The position numbers and the translations under genes are program-made. Source: Bordetella parapertussis (GTDB lineage Bacteria; Pseudomonadota; Gammaproteobacteria; Burkholderiales; JACQAP01). From it: a stretch of 62,039 nucleotides of DNA. A model generated the notes under the pieces. It ran no database searches, had not been told where the DNA came from, and worked only from the letters and a program-made list of their open reading frames with translations. Location: assembly GCA_945900965.1 (NCBI GenBank), contig CAMDKM010000021.1, positions 1 to 62,039 on the forward strand, read 5' to 3'. Below are positions 42,542 through 52,135 of the stretch, piece by piece (within the stretch, counting starts at the first letter, position 1; every line of letters starts with the position of its first letter).

Positions 42542-42716
42542 TCTTAAACCTTAATAACAATAGTAAAGGCTAATATCTTCGTGGATAAACAGGTTTCAGC
42601 GATGGTAAACAATGGCTTGTTGAGTGTGCAAAGCCGGGTATTCGCAGTGGACGGATTGTGGATAAGACTCGTTACTGATGGAATTTGCATCTTGTCCCCA
42701 ATTCATACAGTACTTG
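42542..42716. promoter_or_regulatory. dnaA-dnaN intergenic region with DnaA-box sequences
   Basis: 175 bases that include a perfect reverse DnaA box, TGTGGATAA, at 42657-42665 and a one-mismatch box, CGTGGATAA, at 42580-42588. It may contribute to origin function or to autoregulation of dnaN. Confidence 0.65.
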
Positions 42717-44048
42717 TTAGCCACGGAGCGTTTGCAGCAAGGCATCGAAATCTCGGGTGATGTCGGGATTTTGTTGTTTGAGTTCGGTAATTTTTCGACA
42801 AGCGTGTAACACCGTTGTATGGTCCCGACCGCCGAAAGCATCACCGATATCGGGTAGGCTCAAATGTGTCAGCTCTTTGGCCAGAGCCATGGCGACTTGG
42901 CGGGGTCGGGCAATAGTGCGGGAGCGCTTCTTCGAATACATGTCCGAGACCTTGATCTTGTAGTAGTCGGCAACAATACGCTGAATGTTGTCGACGGACA
43001 CCTGGCGTACCTGCACGGCAAGCAGGTCTTTCAAGGCTTCTCGAGCCAAGTCAACTGTAACAGGGGCATTGGCAAAACGGGCATAGGCGAGCACACGTTT
43101 CAAACCGCCTTCAAGCTCTCGAACGTTTGACTGGATGTGATTGGCAATAAAAAAAGCGATATCTTCGGAAAGGCGTACGTTGTCCGCTTCTGCCTTCTTG
43201 AGCAAAATGGCTACTCGCATTTCCAGTTCCGGTGGTTCGATGGAAACGGTAAGGCCCCAGCCAAAGCGCGAAATCAGCCTGTCTTCCATGCCGGCAATTT
43301 CTTTGGGGTAGGTGTCGCAGGTAATAATGACCTGCTTATGTGCTTCAATGAGGGCGTTGAAGGCGTAGAAGAATTCTTCCTGAGTTCGGTTTTTCCCGCT
43401 GAAAAACTGAATGTCGTCGATCAGGAGCAGATCAAGGGAATGGTAGTACTTCTTGAATCCGTCGAAAGCCTTGTGTTGATAAGCACGCACGACGTCGGAC
43501 ACATATTGTTCGGCATGAATGTATCGCACACTGGCCGCCGGGTTGATCTCGTGTAACAGGTTGCCGATGGCTTGAATAAGATGAGTCTTGCCCAAGCCGA
43601 CGCCCCCATACACAAACAGCGGGTTATAGGCGGTGCCCGGGTGCTCGGCAACCTGGATTGCCGCGGCGCGGGCAAGCTGATTGGCCTTCCCGGTGACAAA
43701 CGAGTCGAACGTAAAACTGGGATTCAGGCGTGACTGCTCGCGAATTTTGGGACGTATTGACGGGACTGCGACGGAATCGGCAACTATCGGCGCCGGGTCC
43801 TCGGCCGCCGCAGGGGCGCCGAGGGCCACCATGACTTCAATCGGTGTCTTGAGGAACTGAGCACACTGCTTTTCGATATCTGGAACGTATTTGTCCTTTA
43901 CCCACTCCAGTACAAATCGATTGGGCGCCAGAACAATGACCTTGCTTCCTTCGATCCGGGCGAGCAGCGGCAAAATCCAAGTTTTGTATTGTTGCGCCGG
44001 CAGGGTCTTTTCGAAATGCCGAAGGCAATGATTCCAAAAGCTATCCAT
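42717..44048 (-). CDS. dnaA: Chromosomal replication initiator DnaA
   Basis: A 443-residue AAA+ initiator. The N-terminal DnaB/DiaA-interaction domain is followed by a short linker and the AAA+ core, with Walker [10 protein letters not shown] (about 148-156) and Walker [10 protein letters not shown] (Asp211-Asp212). Domain IV carries the DnaA-box recognition helix-turn-helix with the signature [20 protein letters not shown] near the C-terminus. Divergent from rpmH across the likely origin. Confidence 0.96.
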   Translation of the reverse strand: MDSFWNHCLRHFEKTLPAQQYKTWILPLLARIEGSKVIVLAPNRFVLEWVKDKYVPDIEKQCAQFLKTPIEVMVALGAPAAAEDPAPIVADSVAVPSIRPKIREQSRLNPSFTFDSFVTGKANQLARAAAIQVAEHPGTAYNPLFVYGGVGLGKTHLIQAIGNLLHEINPAASVRYIHAEQYVSDVVRAYQHKAFDGFKKYYHSLDLLLIDDIQFFSGKNRTQEEFFYAFNALIEAHKQVIITCDTYPKEIAGMEDRLISRFGWGLTVSIEPPELEMRVAILLKKAEADNVRLSEDIAFFIANHIQSNVRELEGGLKRVLAYARFANAPVTVDLAREALKDLLAVQVRQVSVDNIQRIVADYYKIKVSDMYSKKRSRTIARPRQVAMALAKELTHLSLPDIGDAFGGRDHTTVLHACRKITELKQQNPDITRDFDALLQTLRG

Positions 44049-44144
44049 TAAAGATATGGCCGGTGAAACGGGTTGGGATCGGAGGCAACGTCAGGCCGGA
44101 AGGCCTTTTGAAGCGAGGGCGAATTCTATCAGCGGGCGATGGAG

Positions 44145-44153
44145 TTATCCACA
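44145..44153 (+). other. DnaA box (perfect consensus)
   Basis: TTATCCACA, the strict DnaA consensus, in the dnaA-rpmH intergenic region about 97 bases from the dnaA start. Confidence 0.75.
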
Positions 44154-44178
44154 GGAGGGTCAAATGAAAAATGACAAG

Positions 44179-44208
44179 TTGACAAGCCCATAGGAAAACC
44201 CGTGTAAT
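44179..44208 (+). promoter_or_regulatory. Probable sigma-70 promoter of rpmH
   Basis: TTGACA at 44179-44184 and TGTAAT at 44203-44208 with an 18-base spacer; TAATAC at 44205-44210 is an alternative -10. The start of rpmH is 37 bases downstream. Confidence 0.5.
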
Positions 44209-44244
44209 ACGCGGCTTTTTTAGGCAAGGTAACCGGAGTTACTC

Positions 44245-44379
44245 ATGAAGCGTACATATCAGCCGTCGAAGACCCGTCGCAGCAGAACCCACGGTTTCCT
44301 GGTGCGAATGAAGACACGTGGCGGCCGTGCGGTAATTAATGCTCGACGGGCAAAGGGACGGGCACGTTTGGCAGTGTGA
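44245..44379 (+). CDS. rpmH: 50S ribosomal protein L34
   Basis: A 44-residue, highly basic protein beginning [18 protein letters not shown] and containing [19 protein letters not shown], which is diagnostic for L34. It is the first gene of the rpmH-rnpA-yidD-yidC-mnmE run, and its stop overlaps the rnpA start as GTGA. Confidence 0.97.
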   Translation: MKRTYQPSKTRRSRTHGFLVRMKTRGGRAVINARRAKGRARLAV

Positions 44380-44723
44380 ACAAGAATCGCCTGACATTTC
44401 CAAGTCAAGCGAGGCTACGGGGTGGGGCAAAGTTTGGCGGAAAATTTCCCTGGCGGCGGCAGGGGCGGCTGATTGTTGTGCTGGCCAGGAAAGACCCGGC
44501 CGGTGGGCGGGGTCGGCTCGGGTTGGTGGTGGGCAAACGCAATGTGAGACTCGCCACGGACCGGGCGAAAATGAAACGAGCCATGAGAGAAGCGTACCGG
44601 CACATTCGTGGAGAACTAGAGGCGGTTGATATTGTGGTCAGAATGCGGCAGGCCGCGGGGCGTAAAGACCTTCCGGAAGTCCGAGGAGAACTTCAGCAAA
44701 TTCTCGGGCAAGTGTTGCTGTGA
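44376..44723 (+). CDS. rnpA: Ribonuclease P protein component
   Basis: A 115-residue basic protein that assists the RNase P RNA in 5' tRNA processing. The RNR-type motif is in [14 protein letters not shown]; the N-terminal [12 protein letters not shown] and GLVVGKRN fit the family. It uses GTG at 44376, overlapping rpmH by 4 bases, and ends overlapping yidD by 4 bases. No RNase P RNA gene was noticed in the window. Confidence 0.93.
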   Translation: MNKNRLTFPSQARLRGGAKFGGKFPWRRQGRLIVVLARKDPAGGRGRLGLVVGKRNVRLATDRAKMKRAMREAYRHIRGELEAVDIVVRMRQAAGRKDLPEVRGELQQILGQVLL

Positions 44724-44929
44724 CCCGTATTCTTATAGGGTTGATCAGAGCCTACCAATTTTTTTTAAGTCCTTGGCTGGGTAACGCCTGCCGTTTTTAT
44801 CCGACTTGCTCCGAATATTCGAAAGACGCTGTGAGTCGATATGGCGCCGCCAAGGGAAGTTGGCTGGCGGTACGCCGTCTTCTCAAGTGCCATCCCTGGC
44901 ATGGCGGTGGGATCGATCCTTTACTCTGA
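44720..44929 (+). CDS. yidD: Membrane protein insertion efficiency factor YidD
   Basis: A 69-residue protein with the family pattern: YQFFLSPWLGNACRFYPTCSEYS, followed by RLLKCHPWHGGGIDPL. It has conserved cysteines and an amphipathic N-terminus and helps YidC-dependent insertion at the inner membrane. The GTG start at 44720 overlaps rnpA as GTGA. It lies 15 bases upstream of yidC. Confidence 0.95.
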   Translation: MTRILIGLIRAYQFFLSPWLGNACRFYPTCSEYSKDAVSRYGAAKGSWLAVRRLLKCHPWHGGGIDPLL

Positions 44930-44944
44930 ACGACATAAATTTTC

Positions 44945-46585
44945 ATGGATAGTTTTCGTTTATTCGCGGCAATGATTTTCGCCGTCTCCTTGTATCTCTT
45001 GTTTGATGCCTGGGTAAAGGAACACACGCCCGCGGGACAGAGTGCCAGTCTTCAGGCGCCAAGCTCGACACCTGTGCCGTCGGTGCCGACGGGCTCGACA
45101 CCGGCCGCCGCGAACAAGGAGATTGCGGTAACCAGCAGTACCGTCGATTTGCCACCCATTTCAGTTCAAACCGATGTGTTAGAGGCTGAAATCGATCCAC
45201 TTGGCGGTGGAATACGACGATTGCAATTTAAGAAACACAGGGACAAAGTCGACGCCAAAAAAGAGTTTGGACTATTTGAGAAATCGGTTGAACGAACTTA
45301 CCTTGCCCAGAGTGGGTTGATTGGAGCCGACGTACCGAACCACAATACCGTTTTCCGGGCTGCGGCAGAACAATTTGTCCTGGCCGAGACTGAAAGGAAA
45401 ATCACGGTCAGACTGGTGGCGGACAAAACCGGCTCGGTGGAGTTGGTCAAGGAATTGAGCTTTGAGCGCGATAGTTATCTGGTTACGGAAACATGGCGCA
45501 TTACGAATCGCGGGCAATCGGAGATCAAGCCTTTCGCTTATTTCCAGCTTCTGCGCGATGGCAACAAGGCCGTGGGGGATTCGAAGATGGTACCGACCTA
45601 TACCGGGGCGGCCATCTATACCGACGAAGTGAAGTTCAAAAAACTCGCGTTCGAAGATATCGAGAAAAACAAAGCCGATTATCCGAAACATTCCAAGGAT
45701 GGCTGGATCGGCATCGTGCAACACTACTTTGTCGCGGCCTGGTTACCGCTTCGCGATTCGGCACGGGAATATTATCTGCGTTCGCTGGGAAACAATCTCT
45801 ATACGGTCGGCGTCATCGTACCGGCAGGCGAATTGGCGCCAGGCGCAAGCACCCTACTTGAGATGCGCTTGTACGCCGGGCCGCAAGAGCAGGACAAGAT
45901 GGCAGAACTGGCGCCCGGCCTTGAACGAACGGTGGATTACGGTTGGTTGACGGTGATCGCCTCGCCCTTGTTCTGGGTGCTCTCGGCGATTCAAAAGTGG
46001 GTGGGAAACTGGGGCGTGGCGATTATCCTGCTCACTGTAATTATCAAACTGATTTTTTATCCGCTGTCGGCGGCGAGTTACAAGTCGATGGCAAAAATGC
46101 GAGTATTGGCGCCGAAACTTCAGAAATTGAAGGAGCAATACGGCGAGGATCGCCAGAAGATGCAGCAGGCGATGATGGAGATGTACAAGACGGAAAAAAT
46201 CAATCCGCTGGGCGGTTGTCTGCCGATTGTTGTTCAGATTCCGGTTTTCATTTCCCTGTATTGGGTTTTGCTTGCGAGTGTGGAACTGCGCAATGCGCCA
46301 TTTTTTGGGTGGATTAGCGACCTTTCGGCGCAGGATCCGTATTACATTCTTCCGGTATTGATGGGGGCCACAATGATTATCCAGACTTGGCTCAATCCGA
46401 CGCCGCCCGATCCGATTCAGGCCAAGGTGATGAAAATCATGCCGGTTGTATTCAGCGTATTTTTCTTCTTTTTCCCGGCCGGTCTCGTTTTGTATTGGCT
46501 GGTGAACAATATCCTTTCCATTGCTCAACAATGGCAGATTACACGCGCGATAGAGCGGATCAAACCCGCTCATGCTTCACGCTGA
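44945..46585 (+). CDS. yidC: Membrane protein insertase YidC
   Basis: A 546-residue insertase of the Gram-negative type. One N-terminal membrane segment (about 8-24) is followed by a large periplasmic domain to about residue 330. The conserved C-terminal five-helix core includes GNWGVAIILLTVIIKLIFYPL, KINPLGGCLPIVVQIPVFISLYW and FPAGLVLYWLVNNILSI. It ends with a short basic tail. The last 14 bases overlap mnmE. Confidence 0.96.
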   Translation: MDSFRLFAAMIFAVSLYLLFDAWVKEHTPAGQSASLQAPSSTPVPSVPTGSTPAAANKEIAVTSSTVDLPPISVQTDVLEAEIDPLGGGIRRLQFKKHRDKVDAKKEFGLFEKSVERTYLAQSGLIGADVPNHNTVFRAAAEQFVLAETERKITVRLVADKTGSVELVKELSFERDSYLVTETWRITNRGQSEIKPFAYFQLLRDGNKAVGDSKMVPTYTGAAIYTDEVKFKKLAFEDIEKNKADYPKHSKDGWIGIVQHYFVAAWLPLRDSAREYYLRSLGNNLYTVGVIVPAGELAPGASTLLEMRLYAGPQEQDKMAELAPGLERTVDYGWLTVIASPLFWVLSAIQKWVGNWGVAIILLTVIIKLIFYPLSAASYKSMAKMRVLAPKLQKLKEQYGEDRQKMQQAMMEMYKTEKINPLGGCLPIVVQIPVFISLYWVLLASVELRNAPFFGWISDLSAQDPYYILPVLMGATMIIQTWLNPTPPDPIQAKVMKIMPVVFSVFFFFFPAGLVLYWLVNNILSIAQQWQITRAIERIKPAHASR

Positions 46586-47909
46586 CACCATAGCCGCCGT
46601 CTCGACGGCGGCGGGGCCGGCGGGGATCGGTGTTGTAAGAGTGTCCGGCCCCGATGTCCGAAAAATTATCGGCGCCTTGACTGGACGCGATTTGCCCCCC
46701 CGATTGGCCGTTTTGTGTGAATTCAATGACGCAGGCGACCAAGCTTTGGATCGTGGTATCGCCCTGTTTTTCCCCGGGCCGAACTCCTATACCGGGGAAG
46801 ATCTGTTGGAACTGCAAGGACACGGAGGCCCCGCCGTATTGAAGCTGGTGCTGCGCCGCTGCTTCGAACTCGGAGCCCGACCGGCACAGCCGGGGGAATT
46901 TACGCAACGGGCCTTTCTGAATGGCAAGCTGGATCTCGCACAGGCGGAAGGCGTGGCGGACCTGATCAATGCCGGAAGCGAAGCGGCGGCTCGTGGCGCG
47001 ATGCGATCTCTATCAGGAGAGTTCTCGGAAAAAATTCGGGGGTTGGTCAAACTGCTGGTGGCGCTTCGCGTTCATATCGAAGCAAGCATTGACTTCCCGG
47101 AAGAAGGGCTGGATCCGTCCTTGTCTCACAAGACCAGCCAGCGTATCGAGATTCTCCGAGCCCAGTTGGCAAAGATTATCGATTCGGCGGAGCAAGGCCG
47201 TCTGCTGAGGGATGGCGTGAGAATCGTCCTGATCGGGCGTCCCAATGTTGGAAAGTCCAGTTTAATGAATCGGCTGGCGCAAGAAGATGTGTCGATCGTT
47301 AGCGAAATTCCGGGAACAACGCGCGATCTGCTTCGACATGATCTGATCATCGAAGGAATTCCCATTCATTTGGCGGACACTGCTGGTCTCAGGGATTCCG
47401 CCGATCCGGTCGAAAAAATCGGCATCGCTCGGGCATGGCAGGAAGCAAATCTGGCAGACCTAGCGATCATTGTGATGGAGTATGGGCGGGGGGAGACTAG
47501 CGAGGACAAGGAACTTATCGCCAGACTCCCGAAGAATTTAAGACTCCTGAGAATTTTCAATAAGATAGACCTGAGTTCAGAACAACCCGGAATTACCGAG
47601 GGCGGAGAAACCCCCAAGGTCAAGCTGTCAGCAAAAACGGGGGATGGGATGGATCTGGCCAAAAAAATCTTATTGCAGATGATCGGATGGCGCCCTTTGG
47701 AGGAGACTCAGCTTCTCGCCCGGGAACGACATGTGGCTGCTCTGAAACAGGCGAATAAGGCCCTGACCAATGCCCTGGCCCTTTCCGAGCTCGATCTGAT
47801 CGCCGAGGAACTTCGAGTGGCTCAAAATTCCCTGGCGCGAGTGACTGGGGAATTTAGTTCGGAGGATCTCCTGGGGGAAATTTTTTCCAGTTTTTGTATC
47901 GGAAAGTAA
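46572..47909 (+). CDS. mnmE: tRNA modification GTPase MnmE
   Basis: A 445-residue GTPase that, with MnmG, makes the 5-carboxymethylaminomethyl group on wobble U34. The N-terminal formyl-THF-binding domain has GPNSYTGEDLLELQGHGG. The G1 motif GRPNVGKSS is at 222-230 and the G3 motif is DTAGLRD. The C-terminus is CIGK, with the cysteine needed for modification. Its partner mnmG lies one gene further on. Confidence 0.96.
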   Translation: MLHADTIAAVSTAAGPAGIGVVRVSGPDVRKIIGALTGRDLPPRLAVLCEFNDAGDQALDRGIALFFPGPNSYTGEDLLELQGHGGPAVLKLVLRRCFELGARPAQPGEFTQRAFLNGKLDLAQAEGVADLINAGSEAAARGAMRSLSGEFSEKIRGLVKLLVALRVHIEASIDFPEEGLDPSLSHKTSQRIEILRAQLAKIIDSAEQGRLLRDGVRIVLIGRPNVGKSSLMNRLAQEDVSIVSEIPGTTRDLLRHDLIIEGIPIHLADTAGLRDSADPVEKIGIARAWQEANLADLAIIVMEYGRGETSEDKELIARLPKNLRLLRIFNKIDLSSEQPGITEGGETPKVKLSAKTGDGMDLAKKILLQMIGWRPLEETQLLARERHVAALKQANKALTNALALSELDLIAEELRVAQNSLARVTGEFSSEDLLGEIFSSFCIGK

Positions 47910-47918
47910 TCGCTTCCT

Positions 47919-48683
47919 TTGTCTGAGACCCTTATCCTTTGTGGTTTCGCCTTTCTTGCTGGCTTGGTAGATGCTGTTGTGGGCGGCGGTGGTCTGCTGC
48001 AAGTCCCGGCGCTCATGGCAATTCTTCCGGCCGCGCCTATCGCACTCATACTCGGCACCAACAAGCTTTCATCGATAGCGGGAACCGCGGCTGCGGCATT
48101 GAGATTCGGTTGGTCCGTGCCAATTGACTGGCGGGCAGTCATTCCCGCAACAGTATTGGCGGGGATAGGGGCCAGTTTCGGTGCCAGGCTCGCCGTCAGC
48201 GTGGATGGTGGATTCCTCAAACCAGTCGTTGTCGGCGTGTTATTGATCATGTTGGCGCATACCTTGATGCGGAGACAGCTCGGGTCCCAAAAGTCAGCCC
48301 CGAAATTCAACACGGCAAATATTGTCGGGCTTTCCGCCTTGGGGTCAATTATGGGCTTCTACGATGGCTTTCTCGGGCCCGGCACGGGAAGCATGCTTAT
48401 TTTTGGATTGGTTAAGCTGTTTCGTTACGACTTCCTGAGTGCAGCCGCAACCACCAAAGTTCTAAATCTGGCGACGAACTTTGGAGCGTTGGTCGTTTTC
48501 GCTGCCACGGATAACGTTGCTTATGGGGTAGGTTTGCCCATGGCGGCAATGAATATTCTTGGGAGCAGTCTGGGGGCTCACCTGGCAATCAAAGGAGGCA
48601 ATCAGCTGATTCGAGCTGTGTTCCTAGCAGTGGTCGGTATCTTGATCGTTAAGATCCTGCTGGACCTTGTTTCAGGGCCATAG
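47919..48683 (+). CDS. TSUP/TauE-SafE family membrane transporter
   Basis: A 254-residue protein with about eight membrane segments in two repeats, each holding the family motif: GLVDAVVGGGGLLQVPAL near the start and SIMGFYDGFLGPGTGS in the second half. The family exports or imports sulfite, sulfoacetate and related anions; the specific substrate is unknown here. The start is a TTG at 47919, 9 bases after mnmE, with only a weak ribosome binding site. It lies between mnmE and mnmG. Confidence 0.85.
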   Translation: MSETLILCGFAFLAGLVDAVVGGGGLLQVPALMAILPAAPIALILGTNKLSSIAGTAAAALRFGWSVPIDWRAVIPATVLAGIGASFGARLAVSVDGGFLKPVVVGVLLIMLAHTLMRRQLGSQKSAPKFNTANIVGLSALGSIMGFYDGFLGPGTGSMLIFGLVKLFRYDFLSAAATTKVLNLATNFGALVVFAATDNVAYGVGLPMAAMNILGSSLGAHLAIKGGNQLIRAVFLAVVGILIVKILLDLVSGP

Positions 48684-48703
48684 GTCCGGCGTCGAATCAG
48701 GAT

Positions 48704-48719
48704 TGTTTCACGTGAAACC
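48704..48719. promoter_or_regulatory. parS: parS centromere site
   Basis: TGTTTCACGTGAAACC matches 15 of 16 bases of the palindromic parS consensus TGTTTCACGTGAAACA. It lies in the TSUP-mnmG intergenic region, about 3.4 kb from parB and 4.5 kb from the likely origin. ParB would nucleate here. Confidence 0.9.
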
Positions 48720-48783
48720 ATGCCGCCATCTTGGGTATGGTCCGATGTTTCGGTTATGATCGCGGCCTCTTTTGTGGCGCCCT

Positions 48784-50697
48784 ATGCATTCCTATTATTC
48801 TTTCGAAGTTATTGTTGTTGGTGGCGGTCACGCTGGGACTGAAGCCGCACTTGCTGCGGCCAGAGCCGGTTGCCGCACCTTACTGTTGACCCATAGTATC
48901 GAGACACTGGGTCAAATGTCTTGCAATCCTTCGATAGGCGGTATTGGAAAAGGCCATCTGGTCAAGGAAATCGACGCGCTGGGTGGCGCAATGGCGGCCG
49001 CCACAGATGAAGCAGGAATCCAGTTTCGAATACTCAATTCCAGCAAAGGCCCGGCCGTACGCGCTACTCGTGCACAAGCTGACCGTGTGTTGTATCGGCA
49101 GGCCATTCGTCACCGTCTGGAAAATCAGCCGAATCTGACGGTGTTCCAGCAGGCGGTCGATGACCTCACTTTAGAAGGTGGCCAGGTATCCGGGGTGGTC
49201 ACGCAACTTGGCATTCGATTCAAATCCAGAGCGGTTGTACTGACGGCGGGAACCTTCTTGTCGGGGTTAATCCATGTCGGCCTGAGCCACTATCAGGCGG
49301 GAAGGGCGGGCGATCCTCCTTCGGTCACACTTTCCCATCGGCTGAGAGAATTGAAATTGCCGGTTGGCCGGCTGAAGACGGGAACTCCGCCGCGTCTGGA
49401 TGCCCGGACAATTGATTTTTCCGTAATGGCGGAACAACCAGGGGATGACCCGCTGCCGGTATTTTCGTTTCTTGGTAGTGCTTCCCAGCACCCCAGACAG
49501 CTTCCTTGCTGGATCACCCATACCAACGAACGCACCCATGAAGTGATTCGCGGGGGTCTGGATCGCTCGCCCATGTTTACCGGTGTTATTGAAGGCATAG
49601 GCCCGCGATATTGTCCGTCGATCGAAGACAAGATCACCCGCTTCGCGGAAAAGGACTCGCATCAGATTTTTCTTGAACCAGAAGGCCTGAGCACCCACGA
49701 GATTTATCCCAACGGTGTGTCCACCAGCCTGCCCTTCGATGTTCAGCTCGATTTGATTCATTCGATCAGAGGGCTGGAGAAGGCGCACCTGACGCGACCA
49801 GGTTATGCGATCGAGTACGATTATTTCGATCCACGCGGGCTGAAATCTTCTTTGGAAACCAAGGCCATAGGCGGGTTGTTTTTTGCCGGCCAGATAAACG
49901 GTACCACCGGTTATGAAGAAGCGGCCGCGCAAGGACTATTGGCCGGAATAAACGCCGCCTTGCTGGTTCGCGAGCAGGATTCCTGGTGTCCTCGAAGGGA
50001 CCAAGCCTATCTGGGCGTGTTGGTTGACGATCTTATTACACGCGGAGTTACCGAGCCCTATCGGATGTTCACCAGCCGCGCGGAATACCGGTTGAGTCTG
50101 CGGGAAGACAATGCGGATCTGCGGTTAACGGCGTTAGGCAGGCAACTGGGCATTGTCGACGATGTCCGTTGGGCAATTTTCGAGAAAAAGCGCGAAGCAG
50201 TGGCAAGAGAGATCGAGAGGATACGGTCGACCTGGATCAATTCCGCCTTGATTCCAGAACCTACCATGACCCGCTTATTTGACCAGCCCCTTGACCGTGA
50301 CTACAGCGCCCAGGAGTTGCTGCGTCGTCCTACGGTCCATTATCGGGACGTGATGGATTTACCAGGGGCAGGTCCCGGTCTTGAAGATCCTCAAGCAGCC
50401 GAGCAAGTTGAAATTCAAACCAAATATCAAGGCTATATCGAGCGACAGAAGGAGGAGGTTACTCGCCAGGAGCAGTTTGAGACGCTTCCATTGCTCGATG
50501 ATTTCGATTATCAGGCGGTAAGCGGATTGTCCAAGGAAGTCCAACAAAAATTGTCTGGGCAACGTCCGGAAACCCTTGGTCAGGCCTCCCGGATCTCGGG
50601 CATCACGCCAGCCGCCATCTCTTTGTTGTTGGTTCATTTGAAGCGCAGCAGAAATCTGTCGGCAAAACAACCCAAGCGCACGGCAATTCAAGGCTAA
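48784..50697 (+). CDS. mnmG: tRNA uridine-5-carboxymethylaminomethyl modification enzyme MnmG
   Basis: A 637-residue FAD protein, partner of MnmE. The dinucleotide-binding motif is [19 protein letters not shown] (about 11-29). [23 protein letters not shown] and [13 protein letters not shown] are family signatures, and [21 protein letters not shown] is strongly conserved. The ATG at 48784 starts the conserved N-terminus; the frame opens 12 bases earlier. It is 3 bases upstream of rsmG. Confidence 0.96.
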   Translation: MHSYYSFEVIVVGGGHAGTEAALAAARAGCRTLLLTHSIETLGQMSCNPSIGGIGKGHLVKEIDALGGAMAAATDEAGIQFRILNSSKGPAVRATRAQADRVLYRQAIRHRLENQPNLTVFQQAVDDLTLEGGQVSGVVTQLGIRFKSRAVVLTAGTFLSGLIHVGLSHYQAGRAGDPPSVTLSHRLRELKLPVGRLKTGTPPRLDARTIDFSVMAEQPGDDPLPVFSFLGSASQHPRQLPCWITHTNERTHEVIRGGLDRSPMFTGVIEGIGPRYCPSIEDKITRFAEKDSHQIFLEPEGLSTHEIYPNGVSTSLPFDVQLDLIHSIRGLEKAHLTRPGYAIEYDYFDPRGLKSSLETKAIGGLFFAGQINGTTGYEEAAAQGLLAGINAALLVREQDSWCPRRDQAYLGVLVDDLITRGVTEPYRMFTSRAEYRLSLREDNADLRLTALGRQLGIVDDVRWAIFEKKREAVAREIERIRSTWINSALIPEPTMTRLFDQPLDRDYSAQELLRRPTVHYRDVMDLPGAGPGLEDPQAAEQVEIQTKYQGYIERQKEEVTRQEQFETLPLLDDFDYQAVSGLSKEVQQKLSGQRPETLGQASRISGITPAAISLLLVHLKRSRNLSAKQPKRTAIQG

Positions 50698-50700
50698 GGA

Positions 50701-51351
50701 ATGGCGAATAATTTTGTGGCCGAATTACAGAGTGGTTCGGCCCGTCTTGGCATGACGTTACCGGCGGCCGCGATTGATACGTTGGTCGCGTTTCTGCTGA
50801 TCCTGACCAAATGGAACCAAACCTTTAATCTCACGGCAATTCGTGAGCCCTCTAAGTTAGTCAGTCACCACTTACTGGATTCTCTTGCTGTCATAAGATA
50901 TCTCCGACCTGGCTCGGTTATCGACGTCGGAGCTGGGGCGGGCTTGCCTGGTTTGCCAATTGCCATTGCCGATCCGAATAGAGAGGTGCAGTTGCTTGAT
51001 TCAAACCATAAAAAGGCTACTTTTCTGAGACAGGCGGTGATGGAACTGGGCTTGGCCAACGCCAGCGTTGTCGATAAACGGGTCGAAGATTATCAACCGA
51101 CAGAGAAATTCCAAAATGTCGTCTCACGGGCGTTTTCGGATTTGCACGATTTCACGGCGCTTGCCGGGCACCTATGCGGTGACGGTGGCAGGCTGATGGC
51201 GATGAAAGGCCTTCATCCTCACGAAGAAATCGCCCGCCTGCCCGACAACTGGGCAGCCGAGCATGTATTCTCCTTGGATATTCCGCAGTTGGAGGCCACC
51301 CGGCATCTGGTTGTTATGCAGCCAAAGTCCGTGCAAGTGGGGGCTCACTAA
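50701..51351 (+). CDS. rsmG: 16S rRNA (guanine-527-N7)-methyltransferase
   Basis: A 216-residue SAM methyltransferase. The N-terminal FLLILTKWNQTFNLTAIREP and HHLLDSLAV are typical, with the SAM motif VIDVGAGAGLPGLPIAI (about 78-94). It methylates G527 of 16S rRNA. It lies between mnmG and parA with 3-base gaps on both sides, so mnmG-rsmG-parA-parB form one unit. Confidence 0.95.
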   Translation: MANNFVAELQSGSARLGMTLPAAAIDTLVAFLLILTKWNQTFNLTAIREPSKLVSHHLLDSLAVIRYLRPGSVIDVGAGAGLPGLPIAIADPNREVQLLDSNHKKATFLRQAVMELGLANASVVDKRVEDYQPTEKFQNVVSRAFSDLHDFTALAGHLCGDGGRLMAMKGLHPHEEIARLPDNWAAEHVFSLDIPQLEATRHLVVMQPKSVQVGAH

Positions 51352-51354
51352 ATC

Positions 51355-52119
51355 ATGCCACGCATCCTGGCTGTGACCAATCAAAAAGGGGGGGTCGGCA
51401 AGACCACCACCAGTATCAATCTGGCCGCCAGTCTTGCCTCTCACGGCCGCAAGGTTTTGCTGATCGATCTTGATCCCCAGGGTAATGCCACCATGGGAAG
51501 CGGCGTCGATAAGCGAAACCTCCCGCAAACGGTGTATCAGGTTCTACTGGGGACAGCGTCCCCATCCAGCGTGCGGGTCCGCAGTCCAAGTGGCAACTAT
51601 GATCTGATTCCCGCCAATCGAGAATTGGCCGGTGCCGAAATCGACATGGTAGAGCTCGAGAATCGGGAAACCCGTTTAAAAACAGCGCTCGATGAAATTC
51701 TTTCCGAGTATGAGCATATTTTGATCGATTGTCCGCCGGCCTTGAGTCTGCTGACCATCAATGGGCTATGCGCTGCAGACGCCGTGCTGATTCCGATGCA
51801 ATGCGAGTACTACGCCCTGGAAGGGCTCAGCGATCTGGTGCAGACCATCAAACGCGTGCGCCAGAATCTCAATCCAGCCCTCGAAATTGAGGGGCTGCTT
51901 CGAACCATGTACGACCCGCGCAATATGCTTGCGCAGCAGGTTTCGGGACAACTTGAACAGCATTTTGGCGCCAAGGTTTACCGAACTATCATTCCGCGCA
52001 ACGTTCGGCTTGCGGAGGCGCCAAGCCACGGTCTGCCGGTAATCAGCTTTGATCGTCAATCCAAAGGTGCGCTGGCTTATCAGGCATTGGCAACTGAAAT
52101 GATCGAGAAACAATCGTAG
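51355..52119 (+). CDS. parA: Chromosome partitioning ATPase ParA
   Basis: A 254-residue ParA/Soj ATPase. The deviant Walker A is NQKGGVGKTTTSINLAASLA (about 9-28), followed by LLIDLDPQGNATMGSG and the Walker B ILIDCPPALSLLT. With ParB and the parS site upstream of mnmG it segregates the origin region. The short N-terminus, without a DNA-binding extension, is the chromosomal type. Confidence 0.96.
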   Translation: MPRILAVTNQKGGVGKTTTSINLAASLASHGRKVLLIDLDPQGNATMGSGVDKRNLPQTVYQVLLGTASPSSVRVRSPSGNYDLIPANRELAGAEIDMVELENRETRLKTALDEILSEYEHILIDCPPALSLLTINGLCAADAVLIPMQCEYYALEGLSDLVQTIKRVRQNLNPALEIEGLLRTMYDPRNMLAQQVSGQLEQHFGAKVYRTIIPRNVRLAEAPSHGLPVISFDRQSKGALAYQALATEMIEKQS

Positions 52120-52135
52120 AAGGAATAAAAGCATC

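Larger units (their letters stand above)
44049..44244. other. Probable oriC region (dnaA-rpmH intergenic)
   Basis: 196 bases between divergent dnaA and rpmH. It has a perfect DnaA box, TTATCCACA, at 44145-44153, an AGGCC-GGAA-GGCCTTTT hairpin near 44092-44109, and AT-rich DNA towards rpmH. Genes to the left lie mainly on the minus strand and those to the right on the plus strand, as expected for forks leaving this point. Only one perfect box is visible here, so neighbouring boxes between dnaA and dnaN may also belong to the origin. Confidence 0.65.

Noticed and set aside
44092-44109. AGGCC-GGAA-GGCCTTTT hairpin considered as a plus-strand terminator
   Set aside because: No plus-strand gene lies upstream to be terminated, because dnaA is on the minus strand and starts beside it; kept only as part of the origin region description.
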